NCBI RefSeq assembly: GCF_003286085.1 | Contig: NW_020825288.1 | Span: 13,888,001 to 13,952,000, forward strand | Direction: 5' to 3' | From: Drosophila persimilis | Taxonomy: Eukaryota > Arthropoda > Insecta > Diptera > Drosophilidae | DNA length: 64,000 nt | Translations under genes and position numbers: made by a program | The notes under the pieces: generated by a model | What the model was told of the DNA's origin: nothing | Seen by the model: the letters and a program-made list of their open reading frames with translations, nothing else | Databases searched by the model: none | In this document: positions 51,531 to 64,000 of the stretch, one piece after another | How the letters are laid out: every line of letters begins with the position of its first letter | Numbering within the stretch: position 1 is the first letter of the stretch

Positions 51531-54500
51531 TATAGAATGCTTTCCTTTCCTTTGTGGCTCGCTCCCTCATTTTTGTTGCTGCCATAATAATCGTGGAAAT
51601 CACGCCAGAAATCAATGCAACAACAATTGCCGGCATGTAATGCACAATTGGCAGTGGCAACAGCAACAGCAGCAGCAACAACAAAAATGGCAACAAATAA
51701 AACTTCTGCAAAAACAAATTTATGCGCTAATAAATAAGCAAACATTTAAATCGTTTTCAATTTCCATCTCCCTCGCCCTCTCCTCCCCTCACCGCAGTTA
51801 CTTTCCCTCTCTGCTCCGATTTGTGTAATTTATAATTGAATATAATTTGAAATTTTTTTGCGGATCAAACGAGTACGAGTACGAGTACATACTCGTCTAT
51901 CTCCATGGAATATGATATTTTTCAATTAAATCAAAACAAAAGCCATGCAAACTTGGTTCTGACATGAAAATGCAGTCCTCTGATGAGAGACATCAATGGA
52001 GGGAGCACGCGGATGGCGACTGTCAGGTGCAGACTAGGTTCTGGCAGAAGTGAAGTTATGTGAACTCCTCAGAGATGTGTGCATTCCCTAATAATTCCAT
52101 AATTTGGTAGAAGATGCTATTCAGCAGGGGACAGCACATCATATAATCTGTTCAATTCCATTTCTAGAACACATTTATGCCGAAACCCTTTCTTTTTACA
52201 AACCTCGTCACAAATTCAGCATACCCTTCCACGCTCACCAGCTCCAGGGCATCTTGAGGGTGAGAAATCATAATGGAAATTCTTTGCAAATTGAAATTGC
52301 AGCCACTTGAGCGTCAAGAAGAGGCATGGGACATGGCCCGAAACTGAAGTGAGAGCCGTAGTGAGGGGGGGGTGGCCAGGGCCAAAACCGACAGCGGAAG
52401 GCAGGAAGGAAGGCAGTTCCGGGGGGACAAACAGTTAAGAAATCACGTCATAAACGCGCCGAGCACGAATTATTTACAAAGCACGCGAAAGCCTAAAAGA
52501 AGGCCTCACCCCCAATAAAATAACAATAAACTATGCTCCAAAGCCCCCCAGACGGGATGGAGGCGGCTCTGGGCATGGTTTGGGTAATAAGCGGAGCTAA
52601 GTGGGCGCAGAGTGGGTGAAGAGTGGGTGGAGCAGGCCATGGCAAGCTATAAAAACAGAACAACAAAAGAACAAGAACAACAAGCCGCAGCGGCATAAAC
52701 AATTGTGTTACAAATACGACTACAAATGCATAAAGCAGCGACAAAGTCGGCATCCCCCAGCCCACAGCCCCCAGCCCTCAGGCCAACCCCTAGCTCCTAG
52801 GACACCGCCCAACCCTGCAACAACAAAGGGGAGCAACAAATGTCGTCTCTTATAGACGATTATTTATTGTTAACGATTTATATTTGTTGTTTGTGCTGCT
52901 GCCACAGCTGCCTCTGCGTCCGCCTCCACCTCCGCCTCTGCCAATGGCGCTGCTGGAAAAGCTCACATTTCAAAGCTGCGGCACTCGTACGTGCAACTGT
53001 GTGAGTGCGGCACCAGATTGCAAGCTCCTCCATTCGTTGTTGCCTCTGCGATTGAGCCTGATTGCCGGCTCAAGTGTCGGTCGCGTCACACGGGGCGTAT
53101 GCGTGTCGAATGGGTGGCAGTAGGAGTAGCAGTACTAGTGGGTGTGGAAGAGGAGTCCCGGTGGATGGCCTGGGTGTGGCCAGCCATTTAGTGTTGAACA
53201 CATTGGCCCCTGCCAACTTTTGAAGTAATTGTTTAATATTCTGTTTGGACTGTTAACTAAGGTGGGCGTTTAATTGATGTTTGTTCAGGACGGCAGTACG
53301 CGTGGCAAGTTGCAGATGTAACAGATGTACATAAGTGCGGTTTCCATTGAAAGATGTCTGATTCCCTGATAGCCTACTTTGCCGTAATATCACTTGCTGT
53401 TTGGACACTTCCGTAAGGAAGACCTTTCTTCGACCGATCTACCTATGGATCTACCTAACACTGGCCGGTTCTAATTTCTCCATTATTCATATCAATCTGA
53501 TTAATCTGTACTCGTCTATCACTGTTCATCTTTAGTTATTTCCCAGAGATCCCCATTCGCTAGTGATTAACCGATCAATCGATCAACCTGTTGGCATCAC
53601 TGGCTGTCGGCTCATCCCGCTGCTTGGCATCACTGCCTTAGCTGCGCTGCTCTTCAACTCCAGAGCGGTTTGGTTTGGCCATCAGCCGCAAGTGCTACAG
53701 CTTGTGTTCCCACACGTCGCGAGCAGGCAGCAACATTCTTCTTCGTCAACTATGCGGCATGTCTGACAGCAATGAGTGCTTAACACGTACAAGAGCTTTT
53801 GTTCGATACCCACTGATGATGCTGTAGTTGGTGTTTGTAGCTGCTATTGTTGTTGTCTTTGTTGCTCATTTGCCACTTTATCTTGGCATTGTGCATGTTA
53901 TTTAGTGAGGGCTTCACTGTTGCCTCACGAGCTTCCTTCGGAATCAATGTGTCTCCTCACACACAGCATCTGTGTGCTTATCTGTGTGTTTATCTGTAAA
54001 TGTATCTGTATTGCTGTATCTGTTGCTCTGTCTATCTGTCCCTCTGTGTGTGTGGGTGTGGGTGTGGGTGGGTGTCACTGTGCGTGCACATTGTTTTGTG
54101 TGTGACAAATTTTCGTAGGAAATCATTTGCTATGCTCTGTTAAACGATGACTTCTTTATGTCTTTTCCTTTCTCTCTCTCTGTCTCTGAGTGGGAGTGTA
54201 CGCCCTCATTCATTGGGTGTACACTGTACAGCCTCGAGCTTTAGTTACCCTCAAAATCCAGCCCAGAACGAACCAATCTAAGAAACACAAGAAGAAGATG
54301 AACAATAACCGACCCACTGACCCGCACACAAAGTAGCACAAAGATGTTTTACTGTGCTCTCGTTGTTGCTACAATTTGTTCATTACTTTTTATCACTAGT
54401 AGTCCTCTCAGACACCAACTGACCAACTGGCTGACATGGATGGTAGGGTGTGGGGGTGGACTGACCTTTGCCCTCGAAGCGAGAAAGCGAAATTGTTGCC

Positions 54501-56577
54501 CCTTTTTTTCGGTCTCATCCATTGTACTTCTATTGCTCTTGCAGTGATTTTTCCCCATTGTTAATTCCTCTGATTGCTGTGGCCGTTGTTGCCCCAAAAC
54601 TGACCCATACTGGGGGTGCGGCAACAACAGCAACATCCCGAGGCACGCAACATTGCAAAATTGTGTCTGGTCGTGGCCACAAGCCATTCCCCCAAACATA
54701 TAATTATGTATTGTGGATAATACTGAAACCACACATGCACTCAGGCCCCATTCCGCTGGATCCGCTCTGACCCATTCCATCCTCAAACCGAAAGCCGGAC
54801 CCCAAAAACCGAAACCCCAACTGTGGTGGATTCCAGCTCCATCTCCAACTCCTGCTCCGTGCGGCAGCCGCTGGCTAAATGTATTTTTCCTCATTTTTAT
54901 GCTGCCCACAAATTGCATTCAATTTATTTTGCTTGTTGCAAATCAAAAATCTCCATAAAGCAAAATGTTTCCTCCGCAATGTTTGTGGACTGCATGAAAA
55001 TGTTAAACATCGCATAAAAGTTATTACTTCTTTTATTTCAAATGCAAACAATGTTCCCATCCAAATCTGTTGCTCCTCCTCCTGTTTTCTGGTCCTGCCG
55101 GGAGGGTGAAGGATCTGCGAGATACATTTGTTTATTGCATTTAAATTGAGTATGTTTTTTTCATGGGGGTTTCACGGGGGTTTTCGAGTATTTGTATAAA
55201 GGGGTACTGGTACGGACTGTTGCTTTTTATGATTCCGCAATTTGGAATTCGCGTAACTTTGTTTTATTAGTTTTTAAATACCTCTTCATTTCGAGAAATT
55301 AAATGAGTCATAATTTACAATGTTTGGGTTACCTAAATACCTAATATTCATGGTAATAAGGCACTTATTTATATTCATATTTTAGACATTGTATGGATAA
55401 TTGGTTGTAATACTTGTAAAGTCGTATATGTTCTGACTGACAGTTCAGGAACAAAAGAAAAGAATTACAATAAGCTCTTACTCGGAACTCTACACAAAAG
55501 TATTACTGTGCAACTAAAGCCCTAAAAAACTAGTAAATATTGATGGAAATTACCACAATATTCTGTACATTTTTCGCTTTTAGAATACACACTTGGAATT
55601 TGGGAAGGACGCTGGCAAATGAAAGACAAAAGAATTTCCGAGAAGAAAGACGGAATATGTTACATATTGTTATTAAATTCTTGCTCATGAAGAGAACAAT
55701 GGAGCGGGGAAATGCTGGAAACGAGTGGCTCATGGTTTTTGAAATATTTCCCGGAAACTTCTCCCCCCCACAGCTCCCCTCGAAACTTCTTCTCTCAAAT
55801 TGGAGTGAACTGAGTCGCCGAACTACAAGTATTTTCATCTTCATTTAATTCGTTTGGAATGGCCTTACGCTCTGATAAAAACCCAACAATTTTAAAGCCC
55901 GTAAATGCAATCAAAATTCGGTGTGGATGTGGATTATGCATATCAAGTGGCAAAGTGGCAATGCTTTTGTTTATGACCAACCACTTGGGACCCTCCGCAA
56001 TCGGCCATCTACATTATAACGTAATAAACCGCACAACACAGACACTGTGGAGGGAGAGGGATGCAGATGTTGGAGGGTGTTGACCTGGTCGAAACTGAAA
56101 TAAAGCAGATTTTTCAATCAGAAACAATTTCTGTGGGAGAGGACGCCTGCAGAGATGCAGATCGGATCAATTTAGAGCCGCCTTGCTTTACGAATGTGTG
56201 TGCCTGGGCGAGTGTTTGTTTATTTTTTAATAAATACTTAAGTATAAACCGGATATTTCAATATCCTGGCCAGTGGCTGTACCTCTTCCCCCGACACCCA
56301 CACGCCCGAGAGAGAGAAAGGAAAACGCTTTTGCGTATTTGCATAAGAAAAACTAAGTTGAACCAAAATCAATGATTGTACACTCCCCCCTTGGCCACCA
56401 ACGCTACGGTCCTGAAACACTGGTGGCATAGAGGATGAATAAGGGCTTGAGGGAGGAGCTCTGGTCGCTTTCATATTATTACTTTATGGTTGCCTCCAGT
56501 TATGCATACTATAACCATAAATATGCTCCAATGGAGCCAAAGTCAGCTAACAACAAGAAGGAACGACCAACATTTGG
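51531..56577. other. Non-coding DNA
   Basis: Contains a GAGTAC pentamer/hexamer run (51869-51888), CAG/CAA near 51650-51700 and TG tracts near 54040-54110. The plus frame at 52104-52310 has no simple repeats but no other gene support. No exon can be assigned. Confidence 0.6.
51869..51888. repeat. (CGAGTA)n hexamer array
   Basis: About three and a half CGAGTA units. Confidence 0.88.
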
Positions 56578-56838
56578 GGTACGAAGATTACGATACCCTT
56601 AAGGAAAGGAGTGCAGTTTTTTCTTCAAGAGTGTTTATGATGAAGGAATGCCAGATTGAACATTTTATTCAAAAAATTCGTTGAATTATCCTTAGAAACA
56701 AGTTAGTGACGTTAGGATTTAGGATATTCCAATACGATTATGTGGAGAAAGTAAATAGGTGTCCAACGACAAAAAATCCAAATACAAAAACCCAAAGCCC
56801 CTAAGCAAAATCCTATCATCCTCTGCTAGAGTATCACC
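56578..56838 (-). mobile_element. DINE-1 (INE-1-type Helitron) remnant
   Basis: On the minus strand it starts TGATACTCTAGCAGAGGATG then ATAGGATTTTGCTTAGGGGC, matching TATACCCTTGCAGAGGGTAT and TATGATTTTGGTCAGAAG. It ends CCTTAAGGGTATCGTAATCT then TCG. About 260 bp with both ends recognisable. Confidence 0.75.
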
Positions 56839-57661
56839 AGTCCTGGACCAGGGCCTGAGCTGAATCTGATGCTGAAGCAGCATCGAGTATAGAGGCTAGG
56901 GGGATAATATTTTGTGTTTGTATTAATGCATCCCGCATACATATTTATACTATAACTCAGAACAATAAATAGTAAAAGCTGGATTATGATTAAATCGATT
57001 ACATGGGGAGCTAGCGTTAGCCAAACATTCGTTACTCTCTGAGTATTCGGTATTTGGCATTCGCATGATGCCTGCAGTGGGCCCAGAGATATGCCACGCC
57101 TCCAGCCCCACGGCCACGCCGCCACGCCGCCACGCTTGTTTATCGATTGCAGCCAGGAAAAAAAAACAATCAAAGGGGGGCATAAAGACATCAGGAAAAA
57201 AGGAAAAGAGCGCAAGAAAGCCATAAAAATGAGTCTATGACGGGATACATATTCATAAATGCAAACAAATTTATATGTATTACGAGCACACTCGGAAGCA
57301 GAATCGTATAGAAGTAAGCGAATATACTATCGGACGAGTATATGTACAAATGTACAAAATAAATACGCAGCATTCGGTTTTCATAACTGAATTGCATGCC
57401 CGATTGAATGACGAATGGAAATTGAATGAATCCCCCAGCCAAATGCAATTGAAGATGGAAATGGAAATGGCCATGGACCCATGGACACGGACACGGACAC
57501 GGTCACAGTCACGGACGTGGCAAGGTCCCCACTCAGACTCGCTCCCAGGGGGCCCGTCCGAATTTGCGTGCCTTTGGCGGCCCTTTTTTTATTAAAGCTG
57601 ATATATTAACTTTATCCCCCACTCAACGTTTATGCGCGGCAGCTATAAATCTGATTTTAAA

Positions 57662-57815
57662 GTTATCGAATATTCATTTCAACGAACGCACCGGCGAGCG
57701 AGCGGGCGCCACAGAGTGCATGTTTGAAGAGATTGCAAACCCCATCGCGCCCCTCGAGGGTCCTTGATAGTGCATTTATGCAGCGCTGATGAGAGTGAGG
57801 TGTTATCGAATATTC
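57662..57815. repeat. Direct repeat of a 14-mer, 140 bp apart
   Basis: GTTATCGAATATTC occurs at 57662-57675 and 57802-57815, each followed by RTTT. The identity is exact over 14 bp. Confidence 0.85.
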
Positions 57816-58782
57816 GTTTGAGCTAAAAAAAAGAGCACTTAACGCCCCCTGATGTTAGCCTCTTTGCTGAACGGATAAAAAACATAACTGCAAAAATGAT
57901 TAACTGTTAGTTGGCCGTTTAAGGCAATCGATGGAGCGTGCTTCCGATTAAATCAGATATCCTTTGGAATTACAACGAAAGTGGGTGTAAAAATCACTCA
58001 TTTGAGCAGCGGCCACTCTCATTATTAGCTTGAAAAAATCCTTTATAAACAGCTAGTTGTAAAACCTGGTTGCAAATTACACTGCCTTGAATACTGAATA
58101 CATCAATGAATAAAATGTAAACAAAATGTAAATGCTAATCGATTCTAGTTTTATTTTTCTGTTATGTTAAGTTCTGTGGAAATTTTCTACTACGATTAAT
58201 AGCAGTTCGCGTACGAGTAACATCGATCAAAACAAGTACAAGAATCACATAAACTTCCTTTTTTAGCCAAGTATTCTTATATGAGCATCCGGTTTCTCGA
58301 TGTCAACATTAATTATTTCTAAATGTGAGCTGAGTGGACGGGTTTCTGGGCGACTTTATCTCAATATCGATTGAGATACTGCAGAAGTCCCAATCGATTG
58401 AGTCAGACTGCCCTTGAGGGACACGGGGCACTTCCACTACTACTACTTTAAAAGAGATTCTTGAATGCATAAAAGTTGCATATTACTTATATATTCCACA
58501 ATAAAAAACCTCACACCTCGTAAACGTGCATTGAAATCGAGTTTTCGCTTTGGCTATCTAAATAGATGCAACCTTAAGAGCGGCCTCAACAGCTCTAATC
58601 ACTTTCAATGTTCTCTATTAACTACTTGAAACGAAACCGGCCACAAAACACCAGATTCAGAGTTGGTGAAGTGTTAATTGAAGCCAACCGATACGATACT
58701 CGCAGAGACCGATTCAAGAGCAATTTCATAAGTAAGTTCAATGTTAAGGCACTTAAGAGTTGTTAATTGCCGGACAGACCAG

Positions 58783-58810
58783 CCCAGACCCAGACCCAGA
58801 CCCAGACCCA
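58783..58810. repeat. (CAGACC)n hexamer array
   Basis: About four and a half tandem CAGACC units. Confidence 0.92.
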
Positions 58811-59807
58811 GCCTGATGCAGCAGTTACTTTCATAGTTTGTTGGTTAGTGGGTTCGGTGGGCCATTAATAGAATCTTGGACAAGAAATTTACCAATTAAA
58901 AGTCACGATGATAATCGTAGAAACTAGTTAATCATCATCATCATCAACAGTGGCAGTATCAGCATCAGCATCAGCATCAGCTCTGGCTTAGCCTTAGCTC
59001 CATCATCCATGTTGTCGTTGTCGTTGCCGTTTCGGTTGATAACTTTTCGCACTTGGCCAAACTTCCGCAGAAGGCGAAACGAAACTTTCATTGAACAAGA
59101 CTTCGGAATGGAGACGCCCCGTCTCGTCTCGCCTTGCCTCGAGTTGAGTTCAAAAACTTCAATTAGCATTAATCTTGTTGACAAAATTTGTTTGTGCAAA
59201 TCAACAGAACAACAAAGACTGTGGCAGTGGCAACAACAAAATTTAGAAGCAAAAACATTGTGTATGCAGATACAAATACATATATTTATAGAATGCTGCT
59301 ATTAAAGCATCGATTCTGTCGATGATTTCTGGCGTGGCACCTCCTTTCACTCGACATCCCATCCCAGCCAACAGCCTTGTGGCAGGCGGCCCATGATAGT
59401 GGCTCTCACTTCAGCTCTGGCTGTGGCTGGGGCTGTTGCTGTGGCACACTCTGGTCTCTGGTTTTTGTGGTCCTCCCTGCACTCCTTGATTTTATGATTT
59501 TCCATCATGTCCGCAATCTAGTGCGAGTATGGCTGCATGCAGTACACTGACAGGGGGTATCATGGTTTCGCATTCGTACCACATATAAGCCATCCATGAA
59601 AGCAGGTTCTCCCCCACTCTGGAAGGGTATGCGCAGCTTCGTCCTCCCGGTGGTATGCTCTCCTTTATTGTTTTTGTGTTGATTTTATTTTATTCCATTT
59701 TATATTATTTTATTCGGTCTTCTTTTTTGTCAGCTACTCGTGGTGGAATCAGTGGACCCGAGGCACTTTGCATATCGATATGATCGGCATGTTATCCGCT
59801 CTGGCCA

Positions 59808-59857
59808 TGGCTTTGGCTTTGGCTTTGGCTGTGGCTTTGGCTATGGCTTTGGCTTGG
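59808..59857. repeat. (GGCTTT)n hexamer array
   Basis: About eight GGCTTT/GGCTGT/GGCTAT units; produces a Gly-Phe repeat frame on the plus strand. Confidence 0.92.
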
Positions 59858-62800
59858 GGGGACTTATGCATTTCCACGCGTCCAGTCCTGGCTGTACACA
59901 GCAATTGTTCTGTAAAAGCCCTGCCACCGGCGGCACTTGTGTAATGGCTTAATCGGCTGCATGCATCAATTAAGACGAACAGAAGGGCTGGGGGGACTTG
60001 TGTGAATGGAAAGTTAATTTGCAAGCAAATCGCTCAACCGGTTGACTAATCAATAGTCAAGAATTCCCCAATAAGTATACGGTTCGAACGGCTTACGTCA
60101 AGACCAAGCGGTGTCTAGGGTCATGCACCGAATGGCAATAAGCCAGTGTTAAATGTAGGAAATTAGCAGGGGCATATAGAAAATTAAACACTTAATTCCA
60201 TAGCAGGGCTGTGTGGCTTTCTAAACCCATTTCCATTTCGATCAAGTTTTATTCGATTTTCGATGGAAGGTCGCCCGCGAATGCTGTCACGTAGAGTGTC
60301 GAAAATGTTGGAAGATTTCGAAACTGGGACTGGGTCGCAATTGGTAACCGCGGCACAGGAACAAAACTCGCACACACGTCTCTCGTCTTGGCACACAGGG
60401 TGCGTAATGCATAACAATGTCACCCAAAGTGAATCGACTTGAATCGAATCGAATACCGAATGATTTTCAGTGTCTGATCGGTGGATAGATGGCTCGATCG
60501 GTTCGCTTGGGGCGGCAGTGGCACGTATGCGGAACCCGTTAGGTAGTACGCAACCGTCGCCGCCACCGCCCCCGCCTCCACACATGAGCATCCCATTCTG
60601 GGCGCAATTTCTCTACGCGTATATCCCTTCCGTACTTTTGGTTGTTGCCATGAGAATCTTTTCTTGAGGCCGAAGCCGGGGCCGGGGACAAGACCGCCAC
60701 CACACCTCATGGCAGTACAAACAACTTTTATTTTCACATCTATCTGTTAGATACCACGTACAACTTGCCAGCGTACGTGCGTTATGATATTTTAAACAAA
60801 TATTTAAAGCAAATTACCAAAGCACAAAAGAAGCACGCAAATGTGTGTGGCTAACCAGCCAAGGAGATGGTGGCCCACAGTGGTAAGAGATCGGATGGAA
60901 AGTGGGATCAGAGGTCCCCTCTGGCTAATGAAAGAAAAGGCTCTCATTACCGAAGACCAATTGAGGCTGTCACTCTTGATTGTTGGTTAAGCACACTGTT
61001 GTGGGTTAAGCTCAAAAGATATCTTGAATTCCGACTGAGGTTAAAGGATGTCAGAGAACTCCTTCATTGATGCAGGAATTTTTGTGTTTACTTGTTGCCT
61101 TCTCCATAATTGAAGTAATTGAAAGTAACCCTGACTTTAGGTTAAGAGTAAGTAAAGTCAAGGCTGGCAACTGCTAGAGAAATTCAATATCATTGTTGAA
61201 TACAGGAAGTGAGCTTGAATTCAGGTTCCGACCATACTCGGACCGCCTTTTCATATAAAACCCTAACCACTGTCCCCTTCCCATTGGTTCGTTTATGAGC
61301 GGGAAGTGGGTAGCGGCTTGTTGGCTTATAGTTAGTATCAAGAGCTGCCGCAGTAACCCCTACCCCTTTACCTGTTCTGCCGGCCAGTTAGTGTTTTGGT
61401 CAGTGTGGCCAAAATGCGCACACGAAACGCGCTTAGCCGGGTTTGGAATTTGGGAAGAGATTTGTATGTACGTACGATTGTGAGACAGCGGTCAATGGTG
61501 GCCAGTGCGTGCAGCATATGGCATGGGGGTTGTCACGGGGTGGCAGGGGGTGGCAGGCGGGTACTCTACTGGCGACTGTCGTATGAGTTGTGCAAACAAA
61601 CCGAAAATCCCCCACGAAGTAAGGCAGCAATGTAAAATGCTTCGTAAGCCGTGTATCTGTGCCCGAGTATCTGTGAGATACAAATAGCTTATGCCCGCCA
61701 GGCTAAATAGCCAGACTCTAGCCACCGCACAACATTGCACTCGTGCAACTGCAACTGGAACTGCGTGTGGAATGGATTGGTCTCTGGACAGCTCACGGGA
61801 ACGGATTGGATCGGCTGGCCAGTTTATCAACGTCTGGAAAACCCGTCCCCGCATGACGCGCCTGTCCGTCTGCCTCTACCCCTGTGACTGTCCGATTGGC
61901 AACATTTTCGTGGGGCTGCTGCTGCTGCTGCAGCGGCTGAAATTATGTCAAACCTGTTTGATTGAAACACTGAAAAGTGTCTGTAAATTGTTTTTACAGC
62001 ATTGCCCAGTGTGGTGCAACCACCAGAAAGGGGGTGTAAGGAGCAGCTCCAGCTCCAGCCCCAGTGGGGCACTAGGCACTAGGCACCAGGCACCAGGCCA
62101 CAGGAACAGGTATCCAACGCAACCAACACCAGCTGATTGCTCTAATGCTGCCTCATTACAAATGCACAACATTAGCATTGGCGACGGCAACAACAAAGGA
62201 TGTAGGCTTCTCTCCGACTTGATATTTGTATGTACAATAATGGACTGATATTTGACGAAACGGGTTTAATGACAGATATTCGGAGAGCGAGGAGCCATTT
62301 ATTTGATATTTGTAAGATTTGGTGGTATTTAGATATTCCATTTCCTTGATATTTTACTAGGAACACTCGACACAAGAAAATTTATTCAACACTGTTGATA
62401 ATAGTGTTGGCAAGTAGGTCACGTAATCTTCTATTAGATGACTCTTTAAAGGTAATTCCAGCGCAGATGTTTGATCTGTAGAAGTCGTATTTCAAAGTCC
62501 CAAAGTTTATCTGTATCTCTATATAACATAGAGAAAGTTTTGGGTCGCCGTCCGATATTTTAGTCATATCGACGCGACCGAGCTTAGCGAGTGAGCCGGT
62601 GGTTGGCCAGAAGGACCTCTTCTCTACTTAGATCTGTAGTTATAAGTGAACAACATAAACATGATCTGATTTCTTTTGCAAGTAGATGGACATCTCATCA
62701 TGAAGTTCCCTATCGTAAGCCTAATACGTGAGCAGAATAAACTTAGGGCTTAAATTGTTTTACTTTCAATAAAAAAATGGTATAAAGAACGGAATACCAT

Positions 62801-63697
62801 TGCATGCTTGTTCACATTTATACATTTATAATTTATATGTATAAATATTCGCAGTGTAAGCTTAATGCCAGCGCAGATCCCCTCACTGGTTGAGTAGGTT
62901 CAAAGTTCAGTCAAAGTAGTAATCCCTGGCATCAGTTAAACTTTCAAAGAAATTCCTTTTATTTATTTTCGATGCATTTAAACAATTTCCCATCAAAGAA
63001 GATTCGGTTGCAGTTTTATAGGTTTTTTCCATTCCATGATATGTGGGGTGTGTGTATGTGTCTGTGTCTGTGGTGTGTGTGTCTGTGTAGTGCCTTTCAC
63101 TGGCCAAAAGCAAACCGAGTCGTATGTATGTACAATATGCAAACTGCATAAATGCTTCCTGAATCGAATTTAATTGTATCTGGGCGTCTGTATGCATCTG
63201 TATCTGTTACTGTAACCGTATCTCTGCGAATATGTACATGTACACATGCATGTGTGAGTATCTGTATCCTCCACTGAGCGATGTTGTCTATCCATCTCAG
63301 TGTGGATGCATGCCCGTCCCTGTCCATGTCCCTGTGCCTGTCTGCCCTTCCTGTTCATCCATCTGCTGGCTGCCAACGTTGCGGCTTTCTGGTTTAATTG
63401 GCTGCGGGAATATTCCATGTGATTACTTAATGAGCCCCAACTTATGTTTACTACGCGAAACATCGGTTCGCTTCGGCTCGAATCGGTTTGGGATCGCATT
63501 GGTCCAGTCCTGTCCGGTCCGGCCTGAACAAAAGTTAAAAGGTTAACAGTTAACAGCAAAAAAATAAAAAAAGAACCGAATAATTCCACAGCAGTAGAAC
63601 AATTGTGGCACTCCCACTCCATTCCACGTAGTTGCCCCACTGGGGCAAGGCGGGGCGGCGCGGAGCGATATGCGGAGGCGTGTGCACGTAGTTTATT

Positions 63698-63740
63698 ATT
63701 CAATTATGCATTCATTAAGGTACATAATTAATAATTGAAT
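63698..63740. repeat. Inverted repeat, 10 bp arms
   Basis: ATTCAATTAT (63698-63707) pairs with ATAATTGAAT (63731-63740) across a 23 nt spacer; AT-rich. Confidence 0.75.
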
Positions 63741-64000
63741 TAAAGGTAGCACCGCGTAGTGCATCAATTTGTGGCAATGTTTCCTTTATTACTCATTTTC
63801 ACGCACTCTGACTCCGAGTCGAATGGAATCGAATCGAATCGACTCTCATTCAGTGACTCATTCGGTGGGAGGCGAGGAGTTGGCGAGTGGCAGGCGGTTC
63901 CGCATGATCGCTTTAGGAAGTTGCAAGCAACTTGAGGCACCGACTGCTGTACTGTGTCTGTGGCTGTGTGGCATGCGTGACTTCCGATTGAAATTGAATG

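Larger units (their letters stand above)
56839..64000. other. Non-coding DNA
   Basis: Contains the 14-mer direct repeat (57662 and 57802), AGACCC and GGCTTT arrays, an inverted repeat at 63698-63740 and long GT/CTGT stretches (63045-63090). No exon is supported; the 61-codon minus frame 62567-62382 is discussed in findings. Confidence 0.6.

Noticed and set aside
1-64000. CRISPR arrays, bacterial operons, prophage or a novel defence-type gene cluster
   Set aside because: The DNA is clearly eukaryotic (short spliced introns, DINE-1, fly-type repeats) and holds only one supported protein gene.

Overview
The window looks like euchromatin of a fruit fly (Drosophila, subgenus Sophophora). The obscura group is my best guess from GC-rich, microsatellite-dense non-coding DNA and divergent DINE-1 copies, but this is inference. 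Grounds for a fly are the 57-79 bp introns, the DINE-1 (INE-1-type Helitron) remnants, dense CAG/CA/GT simple repeats, and one intron-containing gene of an insect family. There are no bacterial operons, no rRNA or tRNA genes I can recognise, and no CRISPR array.

Only one protein-coding gene can be supported. It is a complete fatty acyl-CoA reductase (FAR) on the minus strand, with nine coding exons between 43364 and 38748. The exons join at consensus splice sites into 1557 nt (518 codons plus stop) with no frame breaks. The product has an extended-SDR Rossmann domain (TGGTGFFG), a Ser/Tyr/Lys active site, a FAR C-terminal (sterile) domain and a hydrophobic tail. From memory it most resembles Drosophila CG5065. 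The first coding exon starts at a splice acceptor (43392), so the promoter and at least one non-coding exon lie further upstream, probably within 43.4-64 kb or outside the window. Intron 1 (2.6 kb) carries a DINE-1 copy in gene orientation.

Layout: 1-38.1 kb is non-coding, full of simple repeats, with five DINE-1 remnants (2.8, 6.6, 15.4, 25.0 and 32.7 kb) and a cluster of palindromic motifs at 21.1-21.7 kb. At 38.1-38.4 kb there is an unexplained 94-codon ORF just past the FAR poly(A) signal. The FAR gene occupies 38.4-43.4 kb. From 43.4 to 64 kb the sequence is again non-coding, with two more DINE-1 remnants (51.4 and 56.6 kb), an AT-rich block at 44.7-45.6 kb, two heptamer minisatellites at 49.1 kb and a repeated 14-mer at 57.7-57.8 kb. 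Most long open frames in these flanks are by-products of trinucleotide and hexanucleotide repeats.

I found no novel multi-gene system. The most useful leads are the four-copy palindromic motif near 21 kb, the ORF at 38.1-38.4 kb, the repeated 14-mer, and the large flanks that probably hold long-range regulatory DNA or introns of genes outside the window.
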